A stretch of 64,000 nt of DNA, taken from assembly GCA_910584205.1 (NCBI GenBank), contig CAJUAA010000004.1, positions 1 to 64,000 on the forward strand, read 5' to 3'. This DNA comes from an uncultured Lachnospiraceae bacterium (GTDB lineage Bacteria > Bacillota > Clostridia > Lachnospirales > Lachnospiraceae). A program made the position numbers and the translations under genes. Shown in pieces: positions 50,516 to 60,240 of this stretch (within the stretch, counting starts at the first letter, position 1; every line of letters starts with the position of its first letter). The notes below the pieces were generated by a model, which was not told the DNA's origin, searched no databases, and worked only from the letters and a program-made list of their open reading frames with translations.

Positions 50516-50824
50516 TTATTTGTTGATCTTCTCGATCTTAACAGCGGTGTACTGCTGTCTGTGACCGTTTTTCTTATGATATCCAGTTTTTCTCTTGTAC
50601 TTGTAAACGATGACTTTCTTCGTTTTTCCGTCACCGATCACAGATGCTTCTACAGTAGCGCCTTCCACTACCGGAGTACCTACGGTCAGAGCGTCATCAC
50701 AGACTGCGAGAACCTGGTCGAATACATAGCTGGAACCAGCCGCCGCACCTAACTTCTCAACCTTGATCACGTCGCCCTCGGATACTTTATACTGTTTACC
50801 ACCTGTTGCAATAATCGCGTACAT
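50516..50824 (-). CDS. rplU: 50S ribosomal protein bL21
   Basis: A 102-residue bL21. MYAIIATGGKQYKVSEGDVIKVEKL and KVIVYKYKRKTGYHKKNGHRQQYTAVKIEKI are family hallmarks. Preceded by AGGAGGTG and a leader of about 75 nt that may fold into a regulatory structure. First gene of the rplU-rpmA transcript. Confidence 0.97.
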   Translation of the reverse strand: MYAIIATGGKQYKVSEGDVIKVEKLGAAAGSSYVFDQVLAVCDDALTVGTPVVEGATVEASVIGDGKTKKVIVYKYKRKTGYHKKNGHRQQYTAVKIEKINK

Positions 50825-50826
50825 AT

Positions 50827-50900
50827 GGCACCTCCTAAAACATTACTCGCTGGCTTCGGTGCTGCAGATATGCAGACTTATCACCCCGCCACGCGGCATC
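50827..50900 (-). promoter_or_regulatory. Possible L21-type mRNA leader
   Basis: A leader of about 75 nt between the promoter and rplU, with GC-rich potential stems (CCGCGTGGCGGGG and CTGCATATCTGCAG). Firmicutes bL21 operons usually have an autoregulatory L21 leader here. I infer it from position and cannot confirm the fold. Confidence 0.45.
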
Positions 50901-50906
50901 TGTTAT

Positions 50907-50935
50907 ATCTTAGCATGGACGTTTTCCGCTGTCAA
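50907..50935 (-). promoter_or_regulatory. Promoter of rplU-rpmA
   Basis: Minus strand TTGACA (50930-50935), 17-bp spacer, TAAGAT (50907-50912). Confidence 0.82.
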
Positions 50936-51003
50936 GCGGAAAATCGGGAAATTTCAGCGAAAAATTCAATTGGACACAGGTTTTCCGGCAGTGCCCCTCC
51001 GGA

Positions 51004-51414
51004 TCAGACAGCCGTGAACCCTTTTGCCCGCAGGCAGCTCTCCACCTCAAAGATGTCGTCGTCCTGCACATGCATGATCAGGATCGGCTTGCTGTTGTCG
51101 CGGTTAAAGGACAGGTAGATGTAGTTTACATTGATGTTGCTGTCCGCCAGCGCTCCCAGAAGACGGTGCAGATTTCCTGCTTCGTCCGCCACCTCGATCC
51201 CCATCACATCCACCAGTTTGCACAGATACCCGGCCTCTTTCAGCGCTTCGTACGCCCGTTCCGGTTCGGATACGACCATGCGGACGATGCCGAATTCATC
51301 CCCGTCGTTGTTGACCGAACCAAGGATATTGATCTTTTCCTCCATCAGAATGCCGGTGATATGGTTCATGGTTCCTTTTTTATTTTCTACATACAGTGAT
51401 AATTGTTTTAACAT
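51004..51414 (-). CDS. Tandem ACT-domain protein
   Basis: A 136-residue protein made of two ACT domains: LKQLSLYVENKKGTMNHITGILMEEKINILGSVNNDGDEFGIVRMVV and MGIEVADEAGNLHRLLGALADSNINVNYIYLSF. ACT pairs bind amino acids and regulate enzymes or act alone as sensors. ATG 51414 with GAGAGAG is chosen; the longer frame to 51585 enters the next gene's shadow. No linked target is evident. Confidence 0.85.
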   Translation of the reverse strand: MLKQLSLYVENKKGTMNHITGILMEEKINILGSVNNDGDEFGIVRMVVSEPERAYEALKEAGYLCKLVDVMGIEVADEAGNLHRLLGALADSNINVNYIYLSFNRDNSKPILIMHVQDDDIFEVESCLRAKGFTAV

Positions 51415-51491
51415 CTTCGGTCTCTCTCTTTCCATCTGTCGTTTTCTGACAATTTCTTCTGATTCTATCTTATACGCGGATCTGCCGGTTG

Positions 51492-52427
51492 TCAACCGAA
51501 GCTTTTTCTTTTCTCTGCCGGACGCAGTATCCGAACTCTTCCAGATTCCGTTGTATTCTGCATAACGATCTGCTTTCCGTCGCACACCGTCTCCACCGGG
51601 GATTTGGAAGTGTCCAGACAGGTGATTCCCCGGCGTTCCAGCATCTTAAGCGTCTTCTCTTCCGCCGGATTTTTTTCGGAACAGCAGATGACAGCAAAGG
51701 ACGGCTGCGCTGCGTCCAGGAGTTCTTCCTGCGCCTTTTCATACCGTCCGTGGTGAGGCATCTTGATCCAGTCGCAGCTCCAGTCCGTGCCCGTATCAAG
51801 CATCTGGCGGATCCGGGCTTTCTCGATATCCCCGGTCAGAAGGAACCGGCATTCGCCGTAGACGGCCTGCGCCACCAGAGACAGGTCGTTGTCGTATTCC
51901 TTTTCTCCATCCTGGAACTGCTCCGGGTTCTCTGCCGGCCAGACGGTCCACTCCAGCGCGCCGGTGGAAAACTGCACCTGCGCGTCCGGCCGCCGGACGT
52001 TCGGATGGCCCTGAAGCCTCCGGACAAACGCCTCATATTCCGGGCGTTCGCCTTCATAATCGGGCATCATGACCGATGCAATGTCCAGCTGGTCCATCAG
52101 ATACGAAGCGCCTCCCACGTGGTCCTTGTCAAAATGAGTAATGAGAAGCAGATCCAGGCGGCTGACTCCCCGTTTTCTCAGTTCCCGCAGGATCTCCGGC
52201 CCGTCGTCCTCCTCTCCGGCATCCACAAGGACCGCCGTATCCCCACACAGCAGAAGCAGCGCATCTGCCTTCCCGACAGAAAACGCTGTAATCGTAACGT
52301 ATGCTTCTGCATGCTCTGCTTCTTTCAGGCTGCCGGTCCACATCCAGAAGAGCAGCAGGGCCGCCACCGCTCCCAGGATTCCCGACAGATATTTTTTGTC
52401 CAGTTTGTATTCCGCTCTTCCTTTCAC
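51492..52427 (-). CDS. ComEC-like metallo-beta-lactamase-fold hydrolase
   Basis: A 311-residue protein with one N-terminal membrane helix (about 13-30) and an MBL domain like the C-terminal part of ComEC/Rec2. ITAFSVGKADALLL, TAVLVDAGEEDDG, ITHFDKDHVGG (metal-binding HxDxDH), LLTGDIE and KMPHHG are present. ComEC-type domains degrade or handle DNA; stand-alone forms may be secreted nucleases. The start is GTG 52427, with GGAGGTG 8-9 nt upstream; the ATG at 52490 lacks a ribosome site. Confidence 0.85.
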   Translation of the reverse strand: MKGRAEYKLDKKYLSGILGAVAALLLFWMWTGSLKEAEHAEAYVTITAFSVGKADALLLLCGDTAVLVDAGEEDDGPEILRELRKRGVSRLDLLLITHFDKDHVGGASYLMDQLDIASVMMPDYEGERPEYEAFVRRLQGHPNVRRPDAQVQFSTGALEWTVWPAENPEQFQDGEKEYDNDLSLVAQAVYGECRFLLTGDIEKARIRQMLDTGTDWSCDWIKMPHHGRYEKAQEELLDAAQPSFAVICCSEKNPAEEKTLKMLERRGITCLDTSKSPVETVCDGKQIVMQNTTESGRVRILRPAEKRKSFG

Positions 52428-52467
52428 CGTATGGCACCTCCGTATCCCGTATGTGCCTTCTATTATA

Positions 52468-53676
52468 TCAGTTTCTGCGCAGCGCTTCAATAGGACTTAA
52501 GTGTGCCGCCTTCCTGGCCGGATAGATGCCGAAGAAAATCCCCACGCTGCAGGAAAACAGGGTGGCGAATACGACGGCGGGGATACTGACCGCCGGAGGA
52601 AAGGTGACCATGGGAAGGGAACAGATCCCGTACGCCCCTGCGATTCCCAGCGTGATTCCGATCATGCCGCCGATCCCGGTGATGATGGCGGATTCCGCCA
52701 GAAACTGGATCAGGATCGAACGGGTTCTGGCGCCCAGAGCCTTGCGGATGCCGATCTCTCTCGTCCGCTCGGTTACGGACACCAGCATGATGTTCATAAC
52801 GCCGATGCCGCCCACCAGAAGGGAGATACCCGCCACCAGCATGATGAAGATCGTGATCATGTCCAGCACCTGCATGACCGACGCCATCTGGCTGTCGAAA
52901 TCCTCCGACATAAACGCGTCCTCTCCGAAGATCTCATGACGGCTTTCCAACAGGGAGATGGCCCGTTCCGTTACTTCCTTCGCGTACCCCGTCTCCGCGA
53001 AGATATAGACCGAATCAAAATCGTTATATTCCGCCCAGTACCAGTCGGCGGTCATGGGCATGGAGATATCCAGATAGGAACCGTATCCGGTACTGACGAA
53101 GGTTCCTTCGATGGCCTTTTTCACGCCGACGATCCGCACGTCCTGGATCCCGCTTCCGTCGTCCAGCTCAAAAGTCAGGCCTACCACATTGGAAGTTCCG
53201 AACATACGTACGGCGTCCATCTCCGACACCACCGCCACTGCACGGCGCGCATTGTAGTCGTCCCAGGTAAACCACTGCCCGTACAGCATATCCGGGCTGG
53301 AGATATACTCGCTGTCCGGGTTGCCGTAATCGATGATGGCGTCAAAGGTGCCCTTTTCCGTGGCGACCGCAGACCACTGATTCATCACGGAACTGGCGCC
53401 TTTTACATGCTCCAGCTCCCGCAGGGCGTCCCTGTCTTCCTCCGTGATGACCGGCGTATCGCTTTCCAGGTTGCTGTTGACGGAAATATAGACCTGGCCT
53501 CCCGCCACGCTGGTCAGTTCCTCTTCCATCTCCGCCTTGGCTCCGTTTCCGATGGACATGATCAGGATCACGGAGGAGACGCCGATGATGATGCCCAGCA
53601 TGGTCAGGAACGACCGTCCGCGGTTCATGCGGATGTTGCTGACCGCCATTTTAATATATTCCCAAAGCTGTGCCAT
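52468..53676 (-). CDS. MacB-type ABC transporter permease
   Basis: A 402-residue permease with MacB topology. TM1 (about 19-42, FLTMLGIIIGVSSVILIMSIG), a large periplasmic MacB_PCD domain (about 45-270), and three C-terminal helices within an FtsX domain follow, including LLVGGIGVMNIMLVSVTERTREIGIRKALGARTRSILIQFL. It transmits force to the adaptor for peptide or drug export. Located 3 bp after the adaptor gene. Confidence 0.93.
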   Translation of the reverse strand: MAQLWEYIKMAVSNIRMNRGRSFLTMLGIIIGVSSVILIMSIGNGAKAEMEEELTSVAGGQVYISVNSNLESDTPVITEEDRDALRELEHVKGASSVMNQWSAVATEKGTFDAIIDYGNPDSEYISSPDMLYGQWFTWDDYNARRAVAVVSEMDAVRMFGTSNVVGLTFELDDGSGIQDVRIVGVKKAIEGTFVSTGYGSYLDISMPMTADWYWAEYNDFDSVYIFAETGYAKEVTERAISLLESRHEIFGEDAFMSEDFDSQMASVMQVLDMITIFIMLVAGISLLVGGIGVMNIMLVSVTERTREIGIRKALGARTRSILIQFLAESAIITGIGGMIGITLGIAGAYGICSLPMVTFPPAVSIPAVVFATLFSCSVGIFFGIYPARKAAHLSPIEALRRN

Positions 53677-53679
53677 CCG

Positions 53680-55071
53680 TCAGCCCTCCATCGGCGTCAC
53701 CTGAGCGCCTTCCTCAAGTCCCAGGCTGTTGTTCAGCACGATCTGTTCGTCCCCGTTCAGGCCGCTTTTGATTTCCACCAGATCCATGGTCGCGATTCCG
53801 GTCTCCACGGTCCGCGTCTCCATGACGCCGTTGTTGACGATATAGACAAAGCTTCCGTCTCTTCCCACGTTGACCGCTTCCAGCGGCACGGCGATGACGT
53901 CCTCCGCCACTTGTCCCTGGATCTTGATCTTCGCGTCCACGCCCAGAAAGATATTTTCATCCGGGTTGTCGATATGGATCTCTCCATAGACGACGGAAGC
54001 GCCCTTGTCGTTCTTGGAGGCGGAGCGGTTGATCCGGGTGACCGTACCTTCGTATTCTCTCCCTACCACGGTGATAACCGCTTTCTGTCCTTCGTGCACC
54101 TTCTCCAGATCGCTTTTGCTCAGAGAAATCTCCACGCAGACGTCTTCATTGCTCTCGATGGTCAGAAGCTCGCCGCTTTCCTCGATCACGCTTCCTTCCA
54201 CGGCCTTCACATCGGTGATGATCCCGCCGAAATCCGCCTTCAGCCCTTCGGACACCTGCGCCGCCGCTTCTTTTACTTTCTCCGCTTTCATGGCGGCCAG
54301 CTCCTTCGTTGCCTCGATCTGCTTTCTGCCGTTGGCGGTCAGCATGGTATCCTCCGTGGAATTCTGGATTCCCTTCTGCTCTGCCAGATCGCTCTCAAAT
54401 TCCGCCAGCTCCTCTTCCTTGACCGCCAGCGTGTTGGTGGCCTGGTCGATCTTTGACTGATATTCTTCCGCCGCGTTCTCATGCCCGTCGTTGACCGCTT
54501 CCCGAAGGAAACAACCCATGTCCGTCAGATACTGTTTCAGCGCCCGTACTTCTGCCTTCCAGTCCTCCACCTGCTGCTCCAGAATCGCCACGTCATGGCT
54601 GGAACGTCCGTACTCCGCCGCATCCGCGTTGCTCTTGTCGACGGTATCCTGATATGTATAATACGCCTCGTCGTTCTGAAGAGACGCCTCCTGGATCCGG
54701 CTCTGCAGGTCGGCGGCGTCATAGGCGATCAGTACGTCTCCCGCGGCGACCGCATCGCCCACGGACACCCGGCACTCGGAGATCTTCGCGCTCAGCGGCG
54801 AAAAATACGTCTTCCGGTTCTCGGTTTTGATCGTACCGCTGGTATCCACGGTCTGCTCCAGCGTGGCCGTCTGCGCTGCTCTCACCATGACCACCGGCAG
54901 CGTTTCCGGAGTCATCATCCTGCTTACGATGAAAAGGGCCAGACACACAGCCGCCGCGCCCATGATGATGCGTTTCCTGCGCTTCTTTTTTTCTGCGGGT
55001 GTCAGGATCTTTTTTTCTTTCTTTCCGGCACCCGCCATCTCTTCCTTATCTTTCTTCCACTTGATCTTCAT
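53680..55071 (-). CDS. Membrane fusion (HlyD/MacA-like) adaptor
   Basis: A 463-residue adaptor. A Lys-rich cytoplasmic tail and one membrane helix (about 35-52) lead into the lipoyl half-motif (SAKISECRVSVGDAVAAGDVLIAYDAADL) and a long helical hairpin (about 115-255). The second lipoyl half comes next, then a beta-barrel (VCVEISLSKSDLEKVHEGQKAVITVVG) and a membrane-proximal domain (GRDGSFVYIVNNGVMETRTVETG). In Gram-positives it assembles with MacB-like ABC pumps. Confidence 0.92.
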   Translation of the reverse strand: MKIKWKKDKEEMAGAGKKEKKILTPAEKKKRRKRIIMGAAAVCLALFIVSRMMTPETLPVVMVRAAQTATLEQTVDTSGTIKTENRKTYFSPLSAKISECRVSVGDAVAAGDVLIAYDAADLQSRIQEASLQNDEAYYTYQDTVDKSNADAAEYGRSSHDVAILEQQVEDWKAEVRALKQYLTDMGCFLREAVNDGHENAAEEYQSKIDQATNTLAVKEEELAEFESDLAEQKGIQNSTEDTMLTANGRKQIEATKELAAMKAEKVKEAAAQVSEGLKADFGGIITDVKAVEGSVIEESGELLTIESNEDVCVEISLSKSDLEKVHEGQKAVITVVGREYEGTVTRINRSASKNDKGASVVYGEIHIDNPDENIFLGVDAKIKIQGQVAEDVIAVPLEAVNVGRDGSFVYIVNNGVMETRTVETGIATMDLVEIKSGLNGDEQIVLNNSLGLEEGAQVTPMEG

Positions 55072-55088
55072 TGCTGTCTGTCTCTCCT

Positions 55089-55775
55089 TTATTCATTCAT
55101 AAAATCTGCTTCGATCCGTCCGTCCTTAATCCGTATGACCCGCTTTACCTGCGCGGCGATCTCGTCGTCATGGGTAATGAGGATGACGGTCCTTCCGCTT
55201 TGGTGCAGGTCTTTCAGTACGTTCATGATCTCCTGGGTGGATTTGGAATCCAGGTTGCCGGTGGGTTCGTCCGCCAGGATCACCGGCGGCTTCGCCGCGA
55301 TGGCTCTGGCGATGGCCACCCGCTGCTGCTGTCCGCCGGACATCTCGCTGGGTTTATGGTCCATCCGGTGGGAGAGCCCAACCATCTCCAGGGATTCCTC
55401 TGCCAGCGCGCCGCGCTCCTTCCGGCCCACGCCCCGGTAGATCAGCGGAAGCTCCACATTCTCCTGGGCGGTCAGGTTGGGGATCAGGTTAAATCCCTGA
55501 AAGATAAATCCGATCTCCAGATTCCGTATATCGGAAAGCTCGTCGTCCGTCATATGGGACACGTCTTTTCCATTCAGAAAATACTGTCCGGACGTGGGTA
55601 CATCCAGACATCCGAGCATGTTCATCAGCGTTGATTTTCCGGAGCCGGAGTGCCCGATGATGGCCACGAACTCTCCTTTCCGGATCTGCAGGCTTACATG
55701 GTCCAGCGCCCGCACTTCATTTTCGCCGGGATTGTATATTTTACACATGTCATGCACTTCTACCAGTGTCTCCAA
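55089..55775 (-). CDS. MacB/LolD-type ABC ATPase
   Basis: A 228-residue ATPase: Walker A GHSGSGKST (about 39-47), signature MSGGQQQRVAIARA, Walker B VILADEPTGNLD and H-loop ILITHD. First gene of the ATPase-adaptor-permease operon. ALDHVSLQIRKGEFVAIIG is typical of MacB/LolD-type exporters. Confidence 0.95.
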   Translation of the reverse strand: METLVEVHDMCKIYNPGENEVRALDHVSLQIRKGEFVAIIGHSGSGKSTLMNMLGCLDVPTSGQYFLNGKDVSHMTDDELSDIRNLEIGFIFQGFNLIPNLTAQENVELPLIYRGVGRKERGALAEESLEMVGLSHRMDHKPSEMSGGQQQRVAIARAIAAKPPVILADEPTGNLDSKSTQEIMNVLKDLHQSGRTVILITHDDEIAAQVKRVIRIKDGRIEADFMNE

Positions 55776-55819
55776 CTGCTGCTCACTCCTTTCTGTTCCG
55801 ACTGCGTCAATGTATTAAG

Positions 55820-55872
55820 TATCTATTGTTCTATTTAAATAATACAATAATACATTTTCGGCTGTTTGTCAA
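55820..55872 (-). promoter_or_regulatory. Promoter and dyad operator of the MacAB-like operon
   Basis: Minus strand TTGACA (55867-55872), 17-bp spacer, TATTGT (55844-55849). TATTGT (near 55825) and ACAATA (55844-55849) form an inverted repeat overlapping the -10, as expected for a repressor site. Confidence 0.7.
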
Positions 55873-55999
55873 GAATCACTTTTATGTTTTCTGGTTTATA
55901 ACATATCATATCTTTTTCGGAAAATGTGGTACTTTGGAAATTCTTAAGAAAAGTTCATGGAATCTGAAAAAATCAGCAGCATGCCGCGGGAAATAAAAG

Positions 56000-56041
56000 C
56001 AGTGCAGACACCGGGCCGTATGGCTTTTGGCGTCCGCACTG
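56000..56041 (-). terminator. Terminator after the histidine phosphatase gene
   Basis: Stem CAGTGC-GAC-CC with GG-GTC-GCACTG (single-base mismatches), followed on the minus strand by TGCTTTTATTT. It separates this gene from the MacAB-like operon promoter. Confidence 0.7.
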
Positions 56042-56056
56042 TGAGATGCTTTCAGA

Positions 56057-56668
56057 TCAGTAATAGACTCTGTTTTCAAATACGATTTCAAACTGCCCCT
56101 GTTCCGCGTGCAGCAGGGTAACACCGCAGTTTTTGTGGACGCCGCCTTCCCAGAACCGGGATACGGGCAGGTCCAGTAAGCCCGAGAGAATGCCGCGGAT
56201 GGCGGCGCCGTGGGACGACATGAGGATCGTCAGGTCTTCCAGCTCCGGGTCCCGTATGATACTCCACAAAAAGGAAGAGGTGCGTTCCTTCAGATGCTCA
56301 ATGCTCTCTCCACCCGGCGGTGTATGGTATTTTTCCGGCGCCTGAAAGAAATTCAGGAAATCCGGGTCCGGGATGTTGTATTTCCCGTCTTTGATGGTCA
56401 GGCCCTCGTAATCTCCAAAGCTGATTTCCTTCAGGCCGTCGGTGGGGATGATTGGGATGTCCCGGTCCCCGCGGATGATTTCCGCCGTTTTTACCGCCCG
56501 GACCAGGGGACTGGTATAGACCCGGTCAAAATGCAGGCCCTTCATTCCCTGCGCCGTCATCTGCGCCAGCTCGATTCCCCGGCTGTTGAGCGGGATGTCC
56601 GTCTCTCCCTGCAGCCGTTTCTCCCGGTTATAATCCGTCTCGCCGTGACGGATCAGATAGATATCCAT
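56057..56668 (-). CDS. Histidine phosphatase (phosphoglycerate mutase-like)
   Basis: A 203-residue enzyme with the RHG motif IYLIRHGETDYNRE, REKRLQGETDIPLNSRG and the second catalytic His in MSSHGAAIRGIL. The substrate is not predictable. ATG 56668 is chosen with AGGAGG 10 nt upstream. It lies just after the large DUF4132 gene (15-bp gap). Confidence 0.9.
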   Translation of the reverse strand: MDIYLIRHGETDYNREKRLQGETDIPLNSRGIELAQMTAQGMKGLHFDRVYTSPLVRAVKTAEIIRGDRDIPIIPTDGLKEISFGDYEGLTIKDGKYNIPDPDFLNFFQAPEKYHTPPGGESIEHLKERTSSFLWSIIRDPELEDLTILMSSHGAAIRGILSGLLDLPVSRFWEGGVHKNCGVTLLHAEQGQFEIVFENRVYY

Positions 56669-56682
56669 AGTCCTGTTCCTCC

Positions 56683-59600
56683 TTATTTTCTGCACTCCGG
56701 ATAGGCGAGCTGCTCCTGGGAGGAGGCGGTTGCCTTCGTAAGCTGCAGGACGATCTCGCTGAAATACCGCGGGCTTACGTCACCCAGTTGAAAAAGATCC
56801 TCTTTTTTAATGGTATCATAGACGTAGCTTCCACGCTGCACGGTTCCGGCGCGGTAGAAGGAAGCGCCGTAGACGGTCACCTCTTCATTCTCGTCGCCCA
56901 TATAGCAGCCGGAAAATTCCAGTTCCACGCCTACGTCTCCGTCCTCCCGGTAGAAGGTATAGTATCCACCTCCGTCCTGGACGCTTCCCCGGTACCAGCC
57001 CAGATTCTGCAGCTTTCCGGACAGGGACAGTCCGTTCAGCAGCTTTCCGCCGAAGCGGGTAAGCTCCGTGCTGCTCCTCTCCTCTTCTGTGGGCCGGCAG
57101 ACCGGGCGGTCCATCTGTTCGATGGGCTGGACGATCTCATAGTCCGACAGCTGTTCCTTCCATGCGGCCAGGCTTTCTTCGTCCAGCTCGATGGGATGCA
57201 CAAGGCCGACGGTCCCGGTCTCCGGCAGCTGGTATTCGTCTTCGTCCATGGTATTAAAGCTTCCGTCCTCCATATAGCGGAAGGTGGCTTTCAGCGCGCC
57301 GTTCTCGTACAGCCCCCAGATCAGTCCGATGGCAAACTGGTGCATGACCGGATTTTTTACAAAAAGCTCCCGCCATTTCTGCGCCTGCCACAACCGCTCC
57401 ATGCTCATGGCCTGGTCCAGTCGAAGCTTCTGATTGGTCACGACGGTCTTCAGCTGCTTTTTCAGAAGCTTATAGGCGTCGCTGGCCGCCTTCGCTTTTT
57501 CCGGCTCATCTTTTTTACCCGGTGCGGGCAGGTTTTTCAGCCGTTTTCCTTTTTCGTCGTACACTTCCAGCTCCAGCGCCGGCGACAGGACAACCCGGAA
57601 GCTTCTGGGACCATAGTCGAACATCTGTTCCATCTGTTCGCTGAAGCCAAGATTTGGAACGATCCGGTCTTCCAGCTCCGCTTTTGTGATGCCCAGCTGT
57701 TCCGCCGCATAGGAGAGTGCTTCCCCTGCCGCTGTCTTTACCTGACGGAATTTAAACTTCCGGGAGATCTGATCCACCAGCAGAAGCGCGGTGGAACTGC
57801 CGTTCAGCGCCAGCGCCTTTACCGCCTCCGCCGCCATGGCGCCCCTGGATACCTTCGGCCATTCCTGGATCTGTGCATGCAGAGCCGGGACGATGGACTC
57901 GCCTCCATGGATGGACGCCGCGTAGAGCACCCACTTTTTCTTTGCTTCCGCTCCTGACTCCAGCCATCGTTCAAAGATCAGGCTCATGCACTGTGCCAGT
58001 TCCTTTTCGTCCAGTTCTTCCGCCAGCTTTGCCGCTTCTCTGCAAAAGCCCGGAATCCCCATATCCGCATAGGATACAAGGACGGCGGCCAGATGGTCCT
58101 CGGAGGCAGGGGAACCATCTTTTTTATGTATATCCGGCAGGGGTTTTTCATACACCCAGGCAATCTTCCGTTTCCTGCCGCCTTTTAGCACCGCTTTGAT
58201 GCGTTCCTCCTGCGTCTGCTCCTTCGGAGAGGCCGGCGGACTGCTCTCCATTCCCAGGCATTTTTCCAGAAGCTCCCGGATCTTTTTGCTCTTTTCCTTT
58301 TCCAGAGCCGCTTCAAAGGATGTTCTGTAAGCGTCTGCGCCCCAGTGCTTCAGCACCAGCACGGCCATCTCCCGTTCCTGGGATTTCCTTGAACCAAGCA
58401 TCTGAAGGATCTCCGGCTCCCAGTCGCGGTGTCCCTCGTACACTGCCGCCAGAAGCTCCCGCACCTGTCTGGAACTGTCCAGGGCGCAGGACAGCAGGAC
58501 TTCCTTATACTCCTGCCCGTATTCATCCAGCACTCGGATACACAGGAACCGGACGACGGCGATGCCCTCTCTTGCCTGTACGGCCAGGTCCGCGCCCCAC
58601 TGGTCTTTCTTCAGACGGATCGCCATGGTGCACTCATTGATAAAATCCGTCTTTGCCTGTTCGGAATAATAGCTGTCGTGGATGCTGCTGAGGGCTTCCA
58701 GCTGCCGGGATACGGGAAGCTGCTCCTCCTCAAAAAGCTCTATGAACTCCCGGATGGTCTGACGGTCTATTTTCTTATACGTATCATACCAGTAGTTGTT
58801 GAAATACCGCGGACGCATGCAGAGCGCTTCCAGCACCACCGCCCTTCGGTACATCTGCATGTCCAGGCCGTTTTTCTTCATGGCGTGAATCTTCTGGTAT
58901 TTCTTCGTGTCATAGTCATACCCGCCCCGCCATTCATTGACGTAGGGATACAGGTCCTGAAGTTCCGCGTCTCCCAGCAGATACTGTATGGCCTGCGGCT
59001 GGCCTTTCTGATAACGGGCCGTCAGCTCCTTCGCCAGCTTTTCGCGGAATTCTCCCGAACCGGCGCTGTTCAGTTCCCGGTACAGCATGGGGTTCATGTC
59101 CTTCGCCATGGCAAGCAGATGCTGATATTCCTCGGAGCTGACGCTGGAAATCAGCTGGCGGACCACCTCCGGGTGGTTTTTTACCATCCGCTTGACCGGA
59201 CTGCCGTACTTGCAGTTCTTCAGGCACCAGACGGCGTACTCCGCTTTGGGTACGGGAAGCGCGTCCTCCAGCCTGTCCATGTGCTGGAAAAACCATGCCT
59301 GTCCGCCGATCTGCAGGCAGATGTCCAGAGCGGCGCTCAGATCCATGGCGGCGGCAAGCCGGATAAATGCCGCAAACTGTCCGGAATGATCTGCCGCCAG
59401 AAAGGCTTCTCCTGTCAGCAGCGTCAGCAGATAGGCGGAAACCTGCCGGCCCCGCAGAATGCCGCGGATCTCCTGGGGAAACGGTTCATCCAGCGAGGAG
59501 TGCTGCACAAAATCTGTCAGCTTTTTCAGTTCCTCCTCGGACGGAACGCTGCCTTCGAACATATTTTCGATGCTGTCCGTCAGGTTTTTTTCCAGATAGT

Positions 59601-60219
59601 GTACCGTACTGCGCAGCTGTTCCTGTGCCTGCCGCTCCGTCTTTCCTCCGGGAAACAGCGCTTTGATGACTCCGCCCGCCGGTTTTTCCGGCTTTGTATA
59701 ATAGAGCGACAGTGCCGCCAGCAGGGACTTTGCATTGTCGTGCCGGTGATAACACAGCTCCATGGCGTCCCGCAGTACCTGGGGCGTCTTCTGTACGATT
59801 CCGTTCAGGACATGTTTCAGTCCGTACTGGTTCCATACGATGCCTTCCGCCCGGATGGCCGCCGCCTGTTCTCTGGTCAGGTATTCCAGAATCGTATTGA
59901 TATTCCATCCGTAGCTGACCAGCACATAATAAGCTGTGGAACCGCCTACAGCCGATGAAAATCGTACAAAACGCCCGTGTGCTTCCTTCCGGTTCCGCTT
60001 CAGGCAGTAGCCTGTATAGTCTCGGCATTGTTTGAGCTGGTCAGGACTGAGCCGGAATCCGGACAGATCCTGATGCTCCACGCCGGAGAGCAGGCTTCGG
60101 TCCTCCTCCTGTTCCATATCCAGATATTTTTCCGCCAGTTCCATGTTCCGGCCTGACAGATTAAGAGCCTCCAACGCGTCCTGAAGCTTCTGGAGGCTGC
60201 GTTCCTCTCCTGTATTCAT
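56683..60219 (-). CDS. DUF4132 protein with HEAT-like helical repeats
   Basis: A 1178-residue soluble protein. A long alpha-helical body includes paired helices like HEAT repeats (for example VRELLAAVYEGHRDWEPEILQMLGSRKSQEREMAVLVL at about 600). A C-terminal region of about 300 residues with DUF4132 features follows: FVKNPVMHQFAIGLIWGLYENG, LVHPIELDEESLAAWKEQL, ELEFSG and DVSPRYFSEIVLQL near the end. Such proteins are related to MolR/YehI and their role is unclear. The start is supported by GGAGGGGA. Confidence 0.82.
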   Translation of the reverse strand: MNTGEERSLQKLQDALEALNLSGRNMELAEKYLDMEQEEDRSLLSGVEHQDLSGFRLSPDQLKQCRDYTGYCLKRNRKEAHGRFVRFSSAVGGSTAYYVLVSYGWNINTILEYLTREQAAAIRAEGIVWNQYGLKHVLNGIVQKTPQVLRDAMELCYHRHDNAKSLLAALSLYYTKPEKPAGGVIKALFPGGKTERQAQEQLRSTVHYLEKNLTDSIENMFEGSVPSEEELKKLTDFVQHSSLDEPFPQEIRGILRGRQVSAYLLTLLTGEAFLAADHSGQFAAFIRLAAAMDLSAALDICLQIGGQAWFFQHMDRLEDALPVPKAEYAVWCLKNCKYGSPVKRMVKNHPEVVRQLISSVSSEEYQHLLAMAKDMNPMLYRELNSAGSGEFREKLAKELTARYQKGQPQAIQYLLGDAELQDLYPYVNEWRGGYDYDTKKYQKIHAMKKNGLDMQMYRRAVVLEALCMRPRYFNNYWYDTYKKIDRQTIREFIELFEEEQLPVSRQLEALSSIHDSYYSEQAKTDFINECTMAIRLKKDQWGADLAVQAREGIAVVRFLCIRVLDEYGQEYKEVLLSCALDSSRQVRELLAAVYEGHRDWEPEILQMLGSRKSQEREMAVLVLKHWGADAYRTSFEAALEKEKSKKIRELLEKCLGMESSPPASPKEQTQEERIKAVLKGGRKRKIAWVYEKPLPDIHKKDGSPASEDHLAAVLVSYADMGIPGFCREAAKLAEELDEKELAQCMSLIFERWLESGAEAKKKWVLYAASIHGGESIVPALHAQIQEWPKVSRGAMAAEAVKALALNGSSTALLLVDQISRKFKFRQVKTAAGEALSYAAEQLGITKAELEDRIVPNLGFSEQMEQMFDYGPRSFRVVLSPALELEVYDEKGKRLKNLPAPGKKDEPEKAKAASDAYKLLKKQLKTVVTNQKLRLDQAMSMERLWQAQKWRELFVKNPVMHQFAIGLIWGLYENGALKATFRYMEDGSFNTMDEDEYQLPETGTVGLVHPIELDEESLAAWKEQLSDYEIVQPIEQMDRPVCRPTEEERSSTELTRFGGKLLNGLSLSGKLQNLGWYRGSVQDGGGYYTFYREDGDVGVELEFSGCYMGDENEEVTVYGASFYRAGTVQRGSYVYDTIKKEDLFQLGDVSPRYFSEIVLQLTKATASSQEQLAYPECRK

Positions 60220-60240
60220 ACTCTTCTGTTCCCCTCCTTC

